This document shows positions 47,556 to 56,724 of a DNA stretch of 64,000 bases, one piece after another; within the stretch, counting starts at the first letter, position 1; the number at the start of each line of letters is the position of its first letter. The stretch is from the NCBI RefSeq assembly GCF_001412655.1, contig NZ_CP012996.1, positions 4,154,001 through 4,218,000 of the forward strand, read 5' to 3'. Origin of the DNA: Pedobacter sp. PACM 27299 (GTDB lineage: Bacteria; Bacteroidota; Bacteroidia; Sphingobacteriales; Sphingobacteriaceae). The translations under genes and the position numbers were made by a program. The notes below the pieces were generated by a model that saw nothing but the letters and a program-made list of their open reading frames with translations, was not told the origin of the DNA and ran no database searches.

Positions 47556-48025
47556 TTAATTCAGGTTGGAAATAGAAGAGATTACCGCCTGAGGACACTG
47601 TACAGCACAGCAATTGCTTAAAAAACAACTCATCACCTTCAAAAGCCCAGGGATACTAAATGGCTTCTGCAAGAAAGCATTGCAATTGGATGCTCCTAAA
47701 GATAAAAAGTTCTTAGGAAGGCTGGAATAGATGACTACAGGAATCCGGCAAGTACGTTGGCAACTCTTTAACTGCGCACAAAGTTCTCCTCCGTTTGAGC
47801 AGGGCAGCAAGTATTCCGTTAGGACTAAATTAGGCCTAAAGTCCTCTGCGAGCGGAACAATATCCGCTACCTGATGATAGATTCTATGCTGGAAGCCTAA
47901 TTTCTGAAAGCTCCAGACAGTCAGTTGCAAAGCATTTTATCGTTATCCACAACGATGATCCTTGCTGGTCGGATTTGTAAAATTGGATAATTTTCCGGTC
48001 TATTGTGTTGTTGCAAATTTACCAT
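47556..48025 (-). pseudogene. Frameshifted response-regulator receiver with Glu in the phosphorylation site
   Basis: From ATG at 48025 a 34-codon frame gives ...RPARIIVVDNDKML and then stops; the receiver continues in another frame as LQLTVWSFQKLGFQ from about 47930 to a stop at 47556. One missing base near 47930 would join them. The first strand has the acidic pair (VDND); the third strand reads LVLTEYLLP, where the phosphate-accepting aspartate of a normal receiver is glutamate; the switch serine (VIYSS) and lysine (LQKPF) are present. There is no output domain. It is therefore either a single-domain pseudo-receiver with a sequencing error or a broken gene. A start at the TTG near 47930 would lack the first strand. 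Confidence 0.75.
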
Positions 48026-48173
48026 GAGTATCAATTTTCTATAAATTTACGAGAATATATCCCGGCTCACACCCGTCTTTATACGGTTACGCACTACACT
48101 AAACACCTGTTTTACAGGTCAGTTAAACCCAGAGTATTTAAATCAATCAAAACAACTGGAAGAATAGAAGTTT

Positions 48174-48542
48174 TTAGAATTGAATTGGCTTCTTCGCGCT
48201 AAAACCTCCGCAGCCATATTTTGCTGCTGGTTTGATCAGCATATAGATACCCAGCCCTATGAATACCAATGCCGCTTTAAACCCGTAAAGATCAACAAAG
48301 GGCAGATCGCTTAACGTATATACACCTCCTATGATCACCAGGATTAGCCAGCCTGATACTTTAAAGTCTTTCTGATAGCCGATCCACAGACCTATGCCCA
48401 GCATAATTGTATGCCATGACAGCACCCAGCGTGGAATCCCCAGACCTAAATTATCCAGGATCATGATTAAACCTACTGCGACAATAACTGCCCCTGCAGC
48501 AACATTAAAGTTGAATTTGTGTTTTTTTACCTGCGTTTCCAT
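48174..48542 (-). CDS. LiaF-type transmembrane (LiaI/DUF5668-like) protein
   Basis: A 122-residue membrane protein with four hydrophobic segments (about residues 13-31, 39-55, 62-75 and 86-104). The spacing and repeated GLI..LDNLGLG and GIGLWIGYQKD fit the LiaI/LiaF-type transmembrane domain, which in Bacteroidota often occurs alone near envelope-stress or two-component genes. The C-terminus has two positions of Cys/Gly (YGCGGFSAKKP). It is leftward, 149 bp upstream of the frameshifted receiver. Its role is not established; involvement in envelope stress is inferred from family association. Confidence 0.65.
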   Translation of the reverse strand: METQVKKHKFNFNVAAGAVIVAVGLIMILDNLGLGIPRWVLSWHTIMLGIGLWIGYQKDFKVSGWLILVIIGGVYTLSDLPFVDLYGFKAALVFIGLGIYMLIKPAAKYGCGGFSAKKPIQF

Positions 48543-48654
48543 ATTCTTTTTTCTTCAAAACTATGGAGGAACGCAATGCAGGTCAAGCGATTTATGTTGT
48601 ACTCCCGTAGCTTATCGGTAAAATGCGGAAAAACACCGGTAGATCGCTTGTCGA

Positions 48655-49236
48655 TTAAACCTTGATTCGTTCTATAACTGGTGTATCAGTAGCTGTATTG
48701 ATTCCGCTCAGCTCTACATATTTTACATTTGGAAGCCAAAAAGAGCCGCCTTCGATTCTTACAAAAATCTTATTCAATTCAATTTTCTTATTGTTTACAG
48801 TTACATAAACATGGAACTTCTGATCTTCTTTTGAGACCATCAGATACATTGGAATCTTTTTATGGGACACAAAACGAATCTCATACTGATCTTTTCCGAT
48901 CTCTTTAGTTTGGATGCCATAGGCGAACTTACGCTGGATATAGCTCAGATCTTTTTTCTCTCCGTTATCATCATAACGCAGCCAATATACCAATAATGGT
49001 TCCGCCCTGTTGACCTCACCTTTGGCATCTACATTCAGTTCATAAATGATGGTATTGGTATTCGGATCTCTTTGCAAATAGAACAGCTGATTCTTGATTC
49101 CTTTCGGCGTTGGAAATTTTAATGGAGAAGGATTATTGCGGTCAGCAGTCTGCGCATTTACCGTAAAAACGGTCAGCATAAAAATAAACAGCGCTAAGCA
49201 GACACGGCTTATTTTAGTAAAAATGATAGTAGTCAT
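48655..49236 (-). CDS. Exported DUF4833-domain protein
   Basis: A 193-residue exported protein with signal peptide (MTTIIFTKISRVCLALFIFMLTVFTVNAQ, cut after residue 29). The mature part matches the DUF4833 type: PTPKGIKNQLFYLQRDPNTNTIIYELN, then EPLLVYWLRYDDNGEKKDLSYIQRKFAYGI and KYVELSGIN near the end. These proteins are common in Bacteroidota and are probably periplasmic or surface-exposed; the function is unknown. It is a single gene with no close neighbours in the same operon. Confidence 0.75.
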   Translation of the reverse strand: MTTIIFTKISRVCLALFIFMLTVFTVNAQTADRNNPSPLKFPTPKGIKNQLFYLQRDPNTNTIIYELNVDAKGEVNRAEPLLVYWLRYDDNGEKKDLSYIQRKFAYGIQTKEIGKDQYEIRFVSHKKIPMYLMVSKEDQKFHVYVTVNNKKIELNKIFVRIEGGSFWLPNVKYVELSGINTATDTPVIERIKV

Positions 49237-49537
49237 TGTGTTTTTATTTTACTCCGGTAAGCAGCCCTGTTATTAAGTCTGAGGGGAATAAGGTAGCTGC
49301 AAAGCTATAGATTTCTAAAAACAACTTATCCAGTGGATTGTCAAAATAATGGGGTGAACTGAATTTTTACAGCTCAATTTTTCTGCCAGGGGCTTACATT
49401 TCAGTGGAGTAGCAGAAAAAATGCATCGCCGCAGTAAACCTAAATAAACACCTTAATTTAAAATCATAATCAACTGAATAAAAGCACTATATTATTCAGT
49501 TAATAATTTGTTTTAATCAAATGATTAATTCTAATTT
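49237..49537. other. Intergenic stretch between DUF4833 gene and tetR-like gene
   Basis: About 300 bp without a gene. It contains a perfect 10-bp inverted repeat at 49472-49501 and a TTAATCA-AA-TGATTAA dyad at 49513-49528, both just behind the stop codon of the TetR-family gene. The remainder is AT-rich with no clear promoter. Confidence 0.55.
49472..49501 (-). terminator. Inverted repeat behind the TetR-family gene
   Basis: AACTGAATAA (49472-49481) pairs with TTATTCAGTT (49492-49501) across a 10-nt loop. Reading leftward the tail is AT-rich but not a pure T-run, so it is either a weak terminator of the gene at 49538 or a regulator site. Confidence 0.45.
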
Positions 49538-50164
49538 TCACACTGAAAGCGTTTTTAGCATGGCTTCTACCCAAATTGGAACCCAATGTTTTCGCTCTTC
49601 CATGAGCTGATCAAATTCAGCCTTTCCTTGCTCCCCCTCTGCTTTTAAAACCGGACTGCTGATAAAAGGAAAAACAAGCAATCCCAGCAGGTTCATGATA
49701 AAGTGCATCGGATCTACCTTCTTCTGAGTAGTGGCTTCCAGCTGCTTGTAAAAGTTAGATTCGATCAGCATTTCCTTCACATTTAGATTGGCTTCCATCC
49801 TGAAAGGGTTTGCCCTGATTTCAGTCAGGATGAACAAGGGCAGGTCGGGGTGACTTTTCAAAAGGTCAATATAGTGTCCTGCAATTCCTGCAATCTTATC
49901 CTTAAGTACCGTATTTACATCGTTCAGAATCTCCTCCAATCCCAGTAAAAAAAGCTGGAGACTTTCTTCCATTACGACATCAAACAACTTCTCTTTACTT
50001 CTGAAATAGTAGTTGAGTAAGGCCAGATTTATACCTGCCTCCGCAGCAATATCCCTGGTCCTTGTGGCTGCAAATCCTTTCTCTATAAACAGCTTGGTCG
50101 CCGCTTGCTTAATCTTTTCTTCAGTAGTCAGCGCCAAGGCCATCAATGTTTCTTTCTCTGCCAT
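49538..50164 (-). CDS. TetR/AcrR-family transcriptional regulator
   Basis: A 208-residue repressor-type protein. Residues about 15-60 form the TetR DNA-binding domain: KIKQAATKLFIEKGFAATRTRDIAAEAGINLALLNYYFRSKEKLF, in pieces the canonical helix-turn-helix with the NYYF recognition helix. The C-terminal part is a ligand-binding helical domain of unknown ligand. It lies downstream of the DUF5686 gene, separated by a strong terminator, so it has its own transcript. Two dyads occur just past its stop, not before its start, so autoregulation through them is uncertain. TetR members commonly control efflux or envelope genes. Confidence 0.88.
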   Translation of the reverse strand: MAEKETLMALALTTEEKIKQAATKLFIEKGFAATRTRDIAAEAGINLALLNYYFRSKEKLFDVVMEESLQLFLLGLEEILNDVNTVLKDKIAGIAGHYIDLLKSHPDLPLFILTEIRANPFRMEANLNVKEMLIESNFYKQLEATTQKKVDPMHFIMNLLGLLVFPFISSPVLKAEGEQGKAEFDQLMEERKHWVPIWVEAMLKTLSV

Positions 50165-50227
50165 TTATCAATTGAGTGGGTTCATTCTTATCTTCACAAA
50201 GATAGCTAATCCTCTAAAGCGGATTTC

Positions 50228-50268
50228 AAAAAAAAAGCGATGCAGAGACTCGGCCCTGCATCGCTTTT
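50228..50268 (-). terminator. Terminator of the DUF5686 gene
   Basis: AAAAGCGATGCAG (50233-50245) pairs with its complement at 50256-50268 and is followed leftward by a run of T residues. It lies 20 bp past the stop codon at 50289. Confidence 0.85.
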
Positions 50269-50288
50269 AAGCATAATTTCTTCAGCTG

Positions 50289-52937
50289 CTAGAAGTCAAA
50301 TTTGACTCTCGCACGAATACCCCAACTGGAAACGTTCGGGTTATCCAGGTAGTTGAATCTTTTCACCGCATCCACACGAAGTACTTTAAATATGTTCCCA
50401 ACGCCCACACTTCCTTCCATATAAGGCGCTCTATTTAGGGAATTGGTGATCGGCTGCCCATTTTCATTGCGTACAAATTGCATTGCTTCCGGGTTCTTAT
50501 CGGGGTTATTCTCGTCACGTAAACCGCCATACAACACTTTAAAAGACATCACTTCTCTTAATTTCAGTTTTTTAAGCAATGGGATTTTATTGAAAAAGAA
50601 CCCATTAAAATTATGGTCCAGATTTACACTGGCATAATGATCACTGACAAACTCCAGGAAGTTCATCAGGTTATAAGAGTTCAGCTGATACGCATAAGTC
50701 TGATTGGCTCTATGGATCGCCAGCAGTGGAAAAGGCACCTTTCCAAGGATATAAGCGCCTTCCAGCGTCACATCTGTATACCCCAGCTGACTCAGGTAAA
50801 CCCGTTTATCGATACTTCCCATAAAATTGTGGTAATTGTACTCTCCACCAAATACGCCTTTAATCCCTGCGGTATAGCGGAAGTTGAAAACAGGATTAGG
50901 TCCTACAAACGGTGTTCTGTAAATTTTGCTCTGGTAAAATTTCTCATTTGGCGCATACCTTAATCCTAAACTGATCTCTGCAGTGTTGATATGATCTATA
51001 CGGTCATTTAAAGCGTTCTCAGCGGAGTTACTAAAGTAAAGTGAACCTGCCGGACTCTGCTTCCATTTGCGCAGCCCTAAGGTGTATGAAAAGTGATTTT
51101 CAAACTCATGCACATAATCTAACCTGTAAAAATCATTGTACAGCATCATATTGTTCTCTCCTCTTTTAAAGGAAAGCAGGAAGTTATCTTCCTGAACAAA
51201 TTGCAATTCCTGTCCTGGAATTTTAGTATCTCGCTGAAAACTTGCCCTGATATAGTTCTGAGGAAAAGAATAGATAGATTTATTATTTAAAGAATAGGTT
51301 CCACTCAAAAAGTATTTCCATTTCTCATCTTTAAAGCCATAAGCGGCATACGTTTCAAAATAATAGCGTTTGCTCAATGCCGGGGTTGTCCTACCACCAA
51401 GACGAAGGCGAAAACCCTCCACCCCATTAAAGCTGTAAAAAGTATTCACTGGGCCCATTTCAAACGGACCAAAATCTTTGTATCCGGCGAAGAACAGCGT
51501 CACAATATCCATTGTTCTTTTGAAGGAAGGGATGGTCTGTAAGGAATCTATATGACCATAAATCTTCATATTTCCCGGATGAAGGGGTTCCGGACGGTTA
51601 TTTAGCCAAAACTCTTCTGATTTTTTAAAGGCATCTGGCATGACTACCAATGCCCCAGAGGCCTTATAAACGGTATCTGGCTGCGGCACATTGAATTTGA
51701 AATCTTTAAAAGTCACAGTTCTTTCTCCGGTAAAACCTCCCCCACTCTTTTTGCTAAGGCCGAAATCAACAATCAGGTTACTTTTACTCAAATGATAACG
51801 CTGATCCGGATTCTTCTCGAAATCCAGTTTAGCTTCCAATGCACGTACAAAATTCAGGTTGATGTTTTTATTGACCGTCAGGTAGGCATTCTGGATCGCA
51901 TAATTACCATCCAGCGTCACATATAATCTCCCTTCGAACAGTAGATCGGTATTGTTACGCGGCGTAAAAGCAAGCTCTACCAGCTGAGGATTATGGTTTT
52001 TAATGGTATCCGTGATGAAAAATTTATAAAAGGTTGGGGCACTATCTGCAATCGGGCTCAGCAGTTGATTACTTACTACAGAAATGTTGTTATCATAAAT
52101 ATTGATGTCCTGATACATCCGGTCGAAATAGGCGGTTAAGCCCTGATTGTCTATAAAACGCTCATCAAAATTCACTCTTTTATCTGCGATAACTACTGTT
52201 TTGTTCTTTTCAGGGCTCTTCCTGAAATAGTTGTCGCTCAATTTCTCTTCCTGAAATACAGGAAGTAAGTTTTTACCACCAATTTGGGTAGAATCCTGTT
52301 CCTGGAATAAAAACTGATAATTACGGAAAACCCTTCTGTTCTTGAACTTATCAGAAAGGTTACTCAAAGAAAACTTCATCAGTTCATATTTCTGGTATTC
52401 TACGAAATTGTAGTTTTCCATTTTGTTCTTTGACTTGTTGGCGATCACTTTTCGAATCAGTTCTACTGCCGGGTTCTCTTTATTTCGATATTTCGGCTTT
52501 TTCCCTGCAGTAATCACCACCTCATTCATCAGCATTGCATCCGGCATCAGCTGAACATTGAGCACCTGCGTACCTCCGGGCTTAATGGATTTTGTCTGCG
52601 ATTTATAGCCTACATAGCTAAATCTTAGCGCATTGGCTCCATCTTTTAACGTGATACTGAATTTACCATCAGCATCCGTTCTTCCGCCAAGGGTTGTCCC
52701 TGGAATGAGGTAAGAAACATAGGGAAGTGTTTCTTTTGTACTCCCATCAGTTACCGTCCCTGTGACCAGAGTTTGCTGCGCCTTTGCGGAATTAGAAAGG
52801 AAGAGTGTTAAAAATAAAATCAATAGACTGATTGGCTTCAAAAGAACCAAAAGCAAGCTTCTTTCTGTTAAAAATGGAGCTTTTAGCGTTAAGGCAGCGG
52901 GTTTTACGCTTGCTGAATATGGGTATGATGTGTGCAC
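50289..52937 (-). CDS. DUF5686 outer-membrane protein with carboxypeptidase-like regulatory domain
   Basis: An 882-residue envelope protein. After a hydrophobic signal (about 28-52, ending SAKAQ) comes a carboxypeptidase-regulatory-like domain (about 55-140, TLVTGTVTDGSTKETLPYVSYLIPG) and then the DUF5686 region with a large beta-strand-rich C-terminus ending FDF, consistent with an outer-membrane barrel. The N-terminal extension before the signal is long, and no other ATG lies before it, so the true start may be a GTG or TTG nearer the signal. DUF5686 proteins are widespread in Bacteroidota; they are not TonB receptors (no plug seen). Function is unknown. Confidence 0.82.
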   Translation of the reverse strand: MHTSYPYSASVKPAALTLKAPFLTERSLLLVLLKPISLLILFLTLFLSNSAKAQQTLVTGTVTDGSTKETLPYVSYLIPGTTLGGRTDADGKFSITLKDGANALRFSYVGYKSQTKSIKPGGTQVLNVQLMPDAMLMNEVVITAGKKPKYRNKENPAVELIRKVIANKSKNKMENYNFVEYQKYELMKFSLSNLSDKFKNRRVFRNYQFLFQEQDSTQIGGKNLLPVFQEEKLSDNYFRKSPEKNKTVVIADKRVNFDERFIDNQGLTAYFDRMYQDINIYDNNISVVSNQLLSPIADSAPTFYKFFITDTIKNHNPQLVELAFTPRNNTDLLFEGRLYVTLDGNYAIQNAYLTVNKNINLNFVRALEAKLDFEKNPDQRYHLSKSNLIVDFGLSKKSGGGFTGERTVTFKDFKFNVPQPDTVYKASGALVVMPDAFKKSEEFWLNNRPEPLHPGNMKIYGHIDSLQTIPSFKRTMDIVTLFFAGYKDFGPFEMGPVNTFYSFNGVEGFRLRLGGRTTPALSKRYYFETYAAYGFKDEKWKYFLSGTYSLNNKSIYSFPQNYIRASFQRDTKIPGQELQFVQEDNFLLSFKRGENNMMLYNDFYRLDYVHEFENHFSYTLGLRKWKQSPAGSLYFSNSAENALNDRIDHINTAEISLGLRYAPNEKFYQSKIYRTPFVGPNPVFNFRYTAGIKGVFGGEYNYHNFMGSIDKRVYLSQLGYTDVTLEGAYILGKVPFPLLAIHRANQTYAYQLNSYNLMNFLEFVSDHYASVNLDHNFNGFFFNKIPLLKKLKLREVMSFKVLYGGLRDENNPDKNPEAMQFVRNENGQPITNSLNRAPYMEGSVGVGNIFKVLRVDAVKRFNYLDNPNVSSWGIRARVKFDF

Positions 52938-53093
52938 GTTTCCGGTTAGCTTGTGTAATCCTTAATAAACTAGGTTATGAGAGTGGACACAAATATATAG
53001 CTAACAACTGACTATCTGTACTGTTTTAGTCAGCATGAAGGTCATTAGAAGATGTTATGACATCTAAATGAAAATTCCGGAAAACTTAAAGGT

Positions 53094-54347
53094 TTATTTT
53101 GCGATCCAGGCTTCAGGGTTGAGTTTATTCTGACCCCTCATAATTTCAAAATGAAGCACAGGTCCATCTTCTTTAGAAGCCACAATACCAAGGGTTTGTT
53201 TGGTTTCCACTTTATCGCCTTTAGCCACACTTACCGATTTCAGATTCTGATAAATGGTGAAGTAATCGCCATGGATCAGGGCGACAATAAATGTCCCGTA
53301 TAACTCTCTAACGAATAACACCTTGCCTTCAAAAACCGCCTTTACAGCAGCTCCGTTCTCCGTTAGGATATTAATCCCGTCATTGTTATAGGAAGCCTGA
53401 CCTTCAGTATGGGCACCAAAGCGCTCTACAATAGAATATTGACTCACTGGCCATGGTAAACGTCCTCTATTGTTTTCAAAACCTGCAGAAAGTTTTGCCG
53501 CTTCAGGGGAAGCAGTCAGGTAACTGGAATTGGTTTTTTCTTTTACTGCAGCTACGGGACGACCTTCTGCAATTGCCTTTTGATTGGCCAGACGCTCTTC
53601 TTCTTCCGCTTTTTTTCTGGCAAGTTCGATCTCTTTCTGAATGGCATTTCTAATGGCACGGTCAATATCAGCCTGTTTTCTTTTTCTGGCTGCCAGATCC
53701 TGCTTGAACTGCTTCTCTTGTCGGCTGATTTGATTTAACATTACCGCCTGCTCAGACTTATTCTTGCTCAGTTTGACTTGTTCGTGCTCCTGCTCCGTCA
53801 GCAAAGTACTTTTCTCTTTCAAATTCTTATCGAGCACACCGATCTTATACTCTATGTTTTTTTGCGTTCCTTGTAGATAATCAGCTTGTTTCTTGCGATA
53901 CTGACCAAATTGCTGCAAATATTTAATCCTTTTATAGGCCTGGTTGAAATCATCGGCCGCAAATATGAACATCATCTTTTCATAAGCATTCTGGTTCCGC
54001 TGTGCAAAGCGGATCATGCTCGCATATTCTTTCTTTAACTGCCCCAGTTGTCCTTTTAAGCTCCGTACTTCATTGCTGTTTTCATGAATCTGATTGTCCA
54101 GATTTTTCACTTCCGAGTTGATTACTGCAATTTTATTCTGCATCAAACGGATCTTTGCATTTACCGTTCTGATTTGCCCAAGCGTCAATCGCTTATTACT
54201 GGAGGTTTCATTTAAGTTTTTCTGCAGCAATTCAATTTCCCTTTGGATGGCTTCTTTATTCCTTTTCAATTCTGCACTGGTTTGTGCAAAAACAAGGGTA
54301 CTGATAGAGGTAAATAGTAGAATTAAGAATAATTTCTGAAGCTTCAT
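53094..54347 (-). CDS. EnvC-like murein hydrolase activator with degenerate LytM (M23) domain
   Basis: A 417-residue periplasmic protein with signal peptide (cut near VFAQ, residue 22), a long charged coiled-coil from about 25 to 260, and a C-terminal LytM/M23 domain from about 295. In active M23 enzymes the zinc is held by HxxxD and HxH; here the first motif region reads YNNDGINI and the second PVLHFEI, so only one of the ligands is obvious and the domain is probably not catalytic. This is the EnvC/NlpD arrangement: coiled coil plus dead LytM, which activates amidases at the division site. No amidase gene or FtsEX is adjacent. Identification as EnvC-like is by architecture. Confidence 0.85.
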   Translation of the reverse strand: MKLQKLFLILLFTSISTLVFAQTSAELKRNKEAIQREIELLQKNLNETSSNKRLTLGQIRTVNAKIRLMQNKIAVINSEVKNLDNQIHENSNEVRSLKGQLGQLKKEYASMIRFAQRNQNAYEKMMFIFAADDFNQAYKRIKYLQQFGQYRKKQADYLQGTQKNIEYKIGVLDKNLKEKSTLLTEQEHEQVKLSKNKSEQAVMLNQISRQEKQFKQDLAARKRKQADIDRAIRNAIQKEIELARKKAEEEERLANQKAIAEGRPVAAVKEKTNSSYLTASPEAAKLSAGFENNRGRLPWPVSQYSIVERFGAHTEGQASYNNDGINILTENGAAVKAVFEGKVLFVRELYGTFIVALIHGDYFTIYQNLKSVSVAKGDKVETKQTLGIVASKEDGPVLHFEIMRGQNKLNPEAWIAK

Positions 54348-54498
54348 TGTGTATATAAGTAACTGAATACCGCAGCCCTGCCAGTGTGTTAAATTAGCAA
54401 TGCGATTCTAAAACTATTGAAATCAGGGCTTAAATGCAAATTCTAAGACAAAACAATCAAAAATATCCTACTTTCGGCAATTACATGGACGAGAATAA

Positions 54499-54900
54499 TC
54501 AACCATCATATTCCGACAAAACAGTCTTGATTGAATTGAACCATAGCTGGTTACTGGTCAAACCAAGACCATTGTAATCGATAAAAAGATAGAGCAAACC
54601 AATTCCACTGCTTACCTGTAAACGCAAGGGCTGTGCAGTTAATCCGAAATTTTTAATCAATGCTCTGGGGAATACTTCATCAAACCCGATAAAAAGCTGT
54701 TCCAGCTCAGTGAGCTGAAAATTCAGGCTGGTATCACCTTCCATATAAATCGCCTTTTCTGTTAAGGTAATTTCTCCGGTATGACGATGAAAGGGGCCTA
54801 TTCCTGAAAAATGAACACCAATCTGATCAACAGCCCCTCTATTTAGCACCTCTGCTTCCGTACTCCATCTTACATTTCCAGAAAGCAATATATTTTCCAT
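54499..54900 (-). CDS. Hypothetical protein, beta-rich
   Basis: A 133-residue soluble protein with no signal peptide and no membrane segment. The sequence alternates hydrophobic strands (ENILLSGNVRW, GEITLTEKAIYMEG, FQLTELEQLFIGFDEVF, QPLRLQVSSGIGLLYLFIDYNG) and ends in a helix (NQLWFNSIKTVLSEY), an order that recalls a small PH/GRAM-like fold, but that is only a visual impression. I do not recognise a family. It sits between the EnvC-like gene and a GNAT gene in the same direction, 31 bp from the latter, so it may be co-transcribed with it. Confidence 0.6.
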   Translation of the reverse strand: MENILLSGNVRWSTEAEVLNRGAVDQIGVHFSGIGPFHRHTGEITLTEKAIYMEGDTSLNFQLTELEQLFIGFDEVFPRALIKNFGLTAQPLRLQVSSGIGLLYLFIDYNGLGLTSNQLWFNSIKTVLSEYDG

Positions 54901-54931
54901 ACTACGCTTTTCATAAAATTAACATTGCAGG

Positions 54932-55504
54932 TTATTTGTCTGCAGACTTCAATATGCTGTAAATCTGGCTGTCTAAAAACTCACCATTAAAATAGAAATC
55001 TTCCTTAAAATGAGCCTCTTTAACAAATCCCTGCTTAAGCAATACTTTAGCAGAGGCAATGTGATCAGGATCAATCATTGCGTAGATAGAATGTAAGCCC
55101 AGTTCTTCGAAACCAAACTTTTTTATCATCGCCAATGCCTCTGTAGTGATGCCTTTACCCCAAAATCCTGGAGCCAGCAAATACCCTACCTCTGCACGAA
55201 AATTGGCAAAATCAAATTTTGGAAAACCAATAAAGCCAATTAATACATCTGGTGCTTCTTTTAAAGTGATGGCCCAGCCCAGGTTTTCTTCTTTCAAAAA
55301 ACCTTCATGAACCTCATCCATCAAAGTATAGATATCATTTATAGAGGTTGGTCTGGCTAATGGAACATATTTCATCACCTCTTCATCACTCCTCAATTTA
55401 AAAACAGCGAGCGCATCTTCTTTAGTCTGCTCCCTCAATAATAGCCGCTCTGTTTCCAGAACCGGCGGTCTTTCAAAATTAAAGTTCAATCCTTTATGCT
55501 TCAT
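54932..55504 (-). CDS. RimJ/RimL-type GNAT acetyltransferase
   Basis: A 190-residue acetyltransferase from the ATG at 55504 (an ATG at 55537 would add 11 basic residues). The pattern LETERLLLREQTKEDALAVF at the start, then VGYLLAPGFWGKGITTEAL (acetyl-CoA loop, about 106-124) and HSIYAMIDPDHIASAKVLLKQGF (141-163) are typical of the RimJ/RimL branch, whose members acetylate ribosomal protein N-termini or small amines. Neighbouring leftward genes are the hypothetical at 54499 and EnvC-like. It diverges from metN. The target is unknown. Confidence 0.88.
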   Translation of the reverse strand: MKHKGLNFNFERPPVLETERLLLREQTKEDALAVFKLRSDEEVMKYVPLARPTSINDIYTLMDEVHEGFLKEENLGWAITLKEAPDVLIGFIGFPKFDFANFRAEVGYLLAPGFWGKGITTEALAMIKKFGFEELGLHSIYAMIDPDHIASAKVLLKQGFVKEAHFKEDFYFNGEFLDSQIYSILKSADK

Positions 55505-55662
55505 ATTACCTGTAATTATCCTTCGCTTTACCCGCAATTGCGCTTCATTTTTACCCGCATTTTTCGTCTCCCAATATAGCAGTTTTCCAGGATTTCATTT
55601 CCCCATGTTTTTATTCTATACTAGTTTAATAGATTTTATCGCAATCTAATGTCTTGAAACCT

Positions 55663-55670
55663 TATCTTTG
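55663..55670 (+). promoter_or_regulatory. Possible -7 box for metNIQ
   Basis: TATCTTTG matches TAnnTTTG and lies 22 bp before the metN start at 55693. A convincing -33 TTG was not found. The leader would be very short, so there is no room for a riboswitch between box and start. Confidence 0.45.
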
Positions 55671-55692
55671 TCAAAAAAAAAGCTTCCGGGCA

Positions 55693-56724
55693 ATGATTGA
55701 ATTAAGAAATATAACAAAAACATTTTTCCAGAAAACCAGAGCGATCACTGCCCTATCCGAGGTTTCCTTAATTGTACCTGAAGGTAAAATCTTCGGGGTG
55801 ATCGGAAGCTCAGGAGCTGGAAAAAGCACCCTGATCCGTTGTGTAAACCTGCTTGAAAAACCAAGCTCAGGAGCAGTAATCGTGGATCGACAAAACCTGA
55901 TGGATCTTTCGCCGAAAGAACTGGCAAAAGCCAGAAGACATATAGGAATGATTTTCCAGCATTTCAACCTGCTATCCTCACGCACTGTTTTCGAGAATGT
56001 TGCTTTTTCCCTGGAATTAGACCATACCCCAAAAGCGGAGATAGAGAAAAGGGTGACTGAATTGCTTGCCTTGGTTGGTTTGGATGAAAAACACCATGAC
56101 TATCCGGTAAACTTATCCGGCGGACAAAAACAGCGGGTAGCCATTGCCAGAACACTGGCCAGCAATCCTAAAGTACTACTTTGTGATGAGGCCACGAGTG
56201 CCTTAGATCCTGCAACAACCAAATCTATTCTCGCTTTATTGAAAGACATCAATAAACGGCTGAACATCACCATACTGCTCATTACGCATGAAATGGAGGT
56301 TGTTAAAGACATTTGCGATGAAGTGGCGGTCATTTCTGAAGGAAAATTAATTGAACAGGGTGCGGTGAGTGAAATATTCTCTCATCCAAAAACGGAACTG
56401 GCGAAGGCGTTCATTGCCTCTGCTTTGAGCCTGGACATCCCAGCAGACTATAAAGAGAGACTGGTTGCCTCCCCTGCAACCAACAAACGTCCATTATTGA
56501 AGCTTGAATTTACCGGACAATCAGTAGATGATCCGGTATTGTCTGAAGTTGCGCGTCTTTTCCAGATCGACAGCAATGTAATCAGTGCAAGAATGGACTA
56601 TGCCGGAGGGATTAAATTTGGTGTCATGCTGATTGAAGTCTTCGGTACACAAGAAAACAGCCTTCAGGCCATAGAATTTTATAAAAGTAAAAACATTAAA
56701 GTAGAGGTAATAGGTTATGTCTGA
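55693..56724 (+). CDS. metN: Methionine ABC transporter, ATP-binding protein
   Basis: A 343-residue ATPase of the inner-membrane methionine importer MetNIQ. Walker [10 protein letters not shown] is at residues 38-46, the ABC signature LSGGQKQR near 140-147 and Walker [14 protein letters not shown] at about 159-171. The C-terminal part from about 265 is the NIL domain, which binds methionine and turns the pump off when the cell has enough. The ATG at 55693 matches the family start; an ATG at 55654 would add 13 residues. The stop overlaps the metI start by 8 bases, so translation is coupled. Confidence 0.95.
   Translation: MIELRNITKTFFQKTRAITALSEVSLIVPEGKIFGVIGSSGAGKSTLIRCVNLLEKPSSGAVIVDRQNLMDLSPKELAKARRHIGMIFQHFNLLSSRTVFENVAFSLELDHTPKAEIEKRVTELLALVGLDEKHHDYPVNLSGGQKQRVAIARTLASNPKVLLCDEATSALDPATTKSILALLKDINKRLNITILLITHEMEVVKDICDEVAVISEGKLIEQGAVSEIFSHPKTELAKAFIASALSLDIPADYKERLVASPATNKRPLLKLEFTGQSVDDPVLSEVARLFQIDSNVISARMDYAGGIKFGVMLIEVFGTQENSLQAIEFYKSKNIKVEVIGYV

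Noticed and set aside
48005..48202. 65-codon rightward open frame
   Set aside because: Lies antisense to the receiver leader and the end of the LiaF-like gene, with no features of its own.
55538..55692. SAM riboswitch before metNIQ
   Set aside because: A SAM-type leader would be expected in many bacteria, but the -7-like box is 22 bp from the start and I see no conserved stems in the region.
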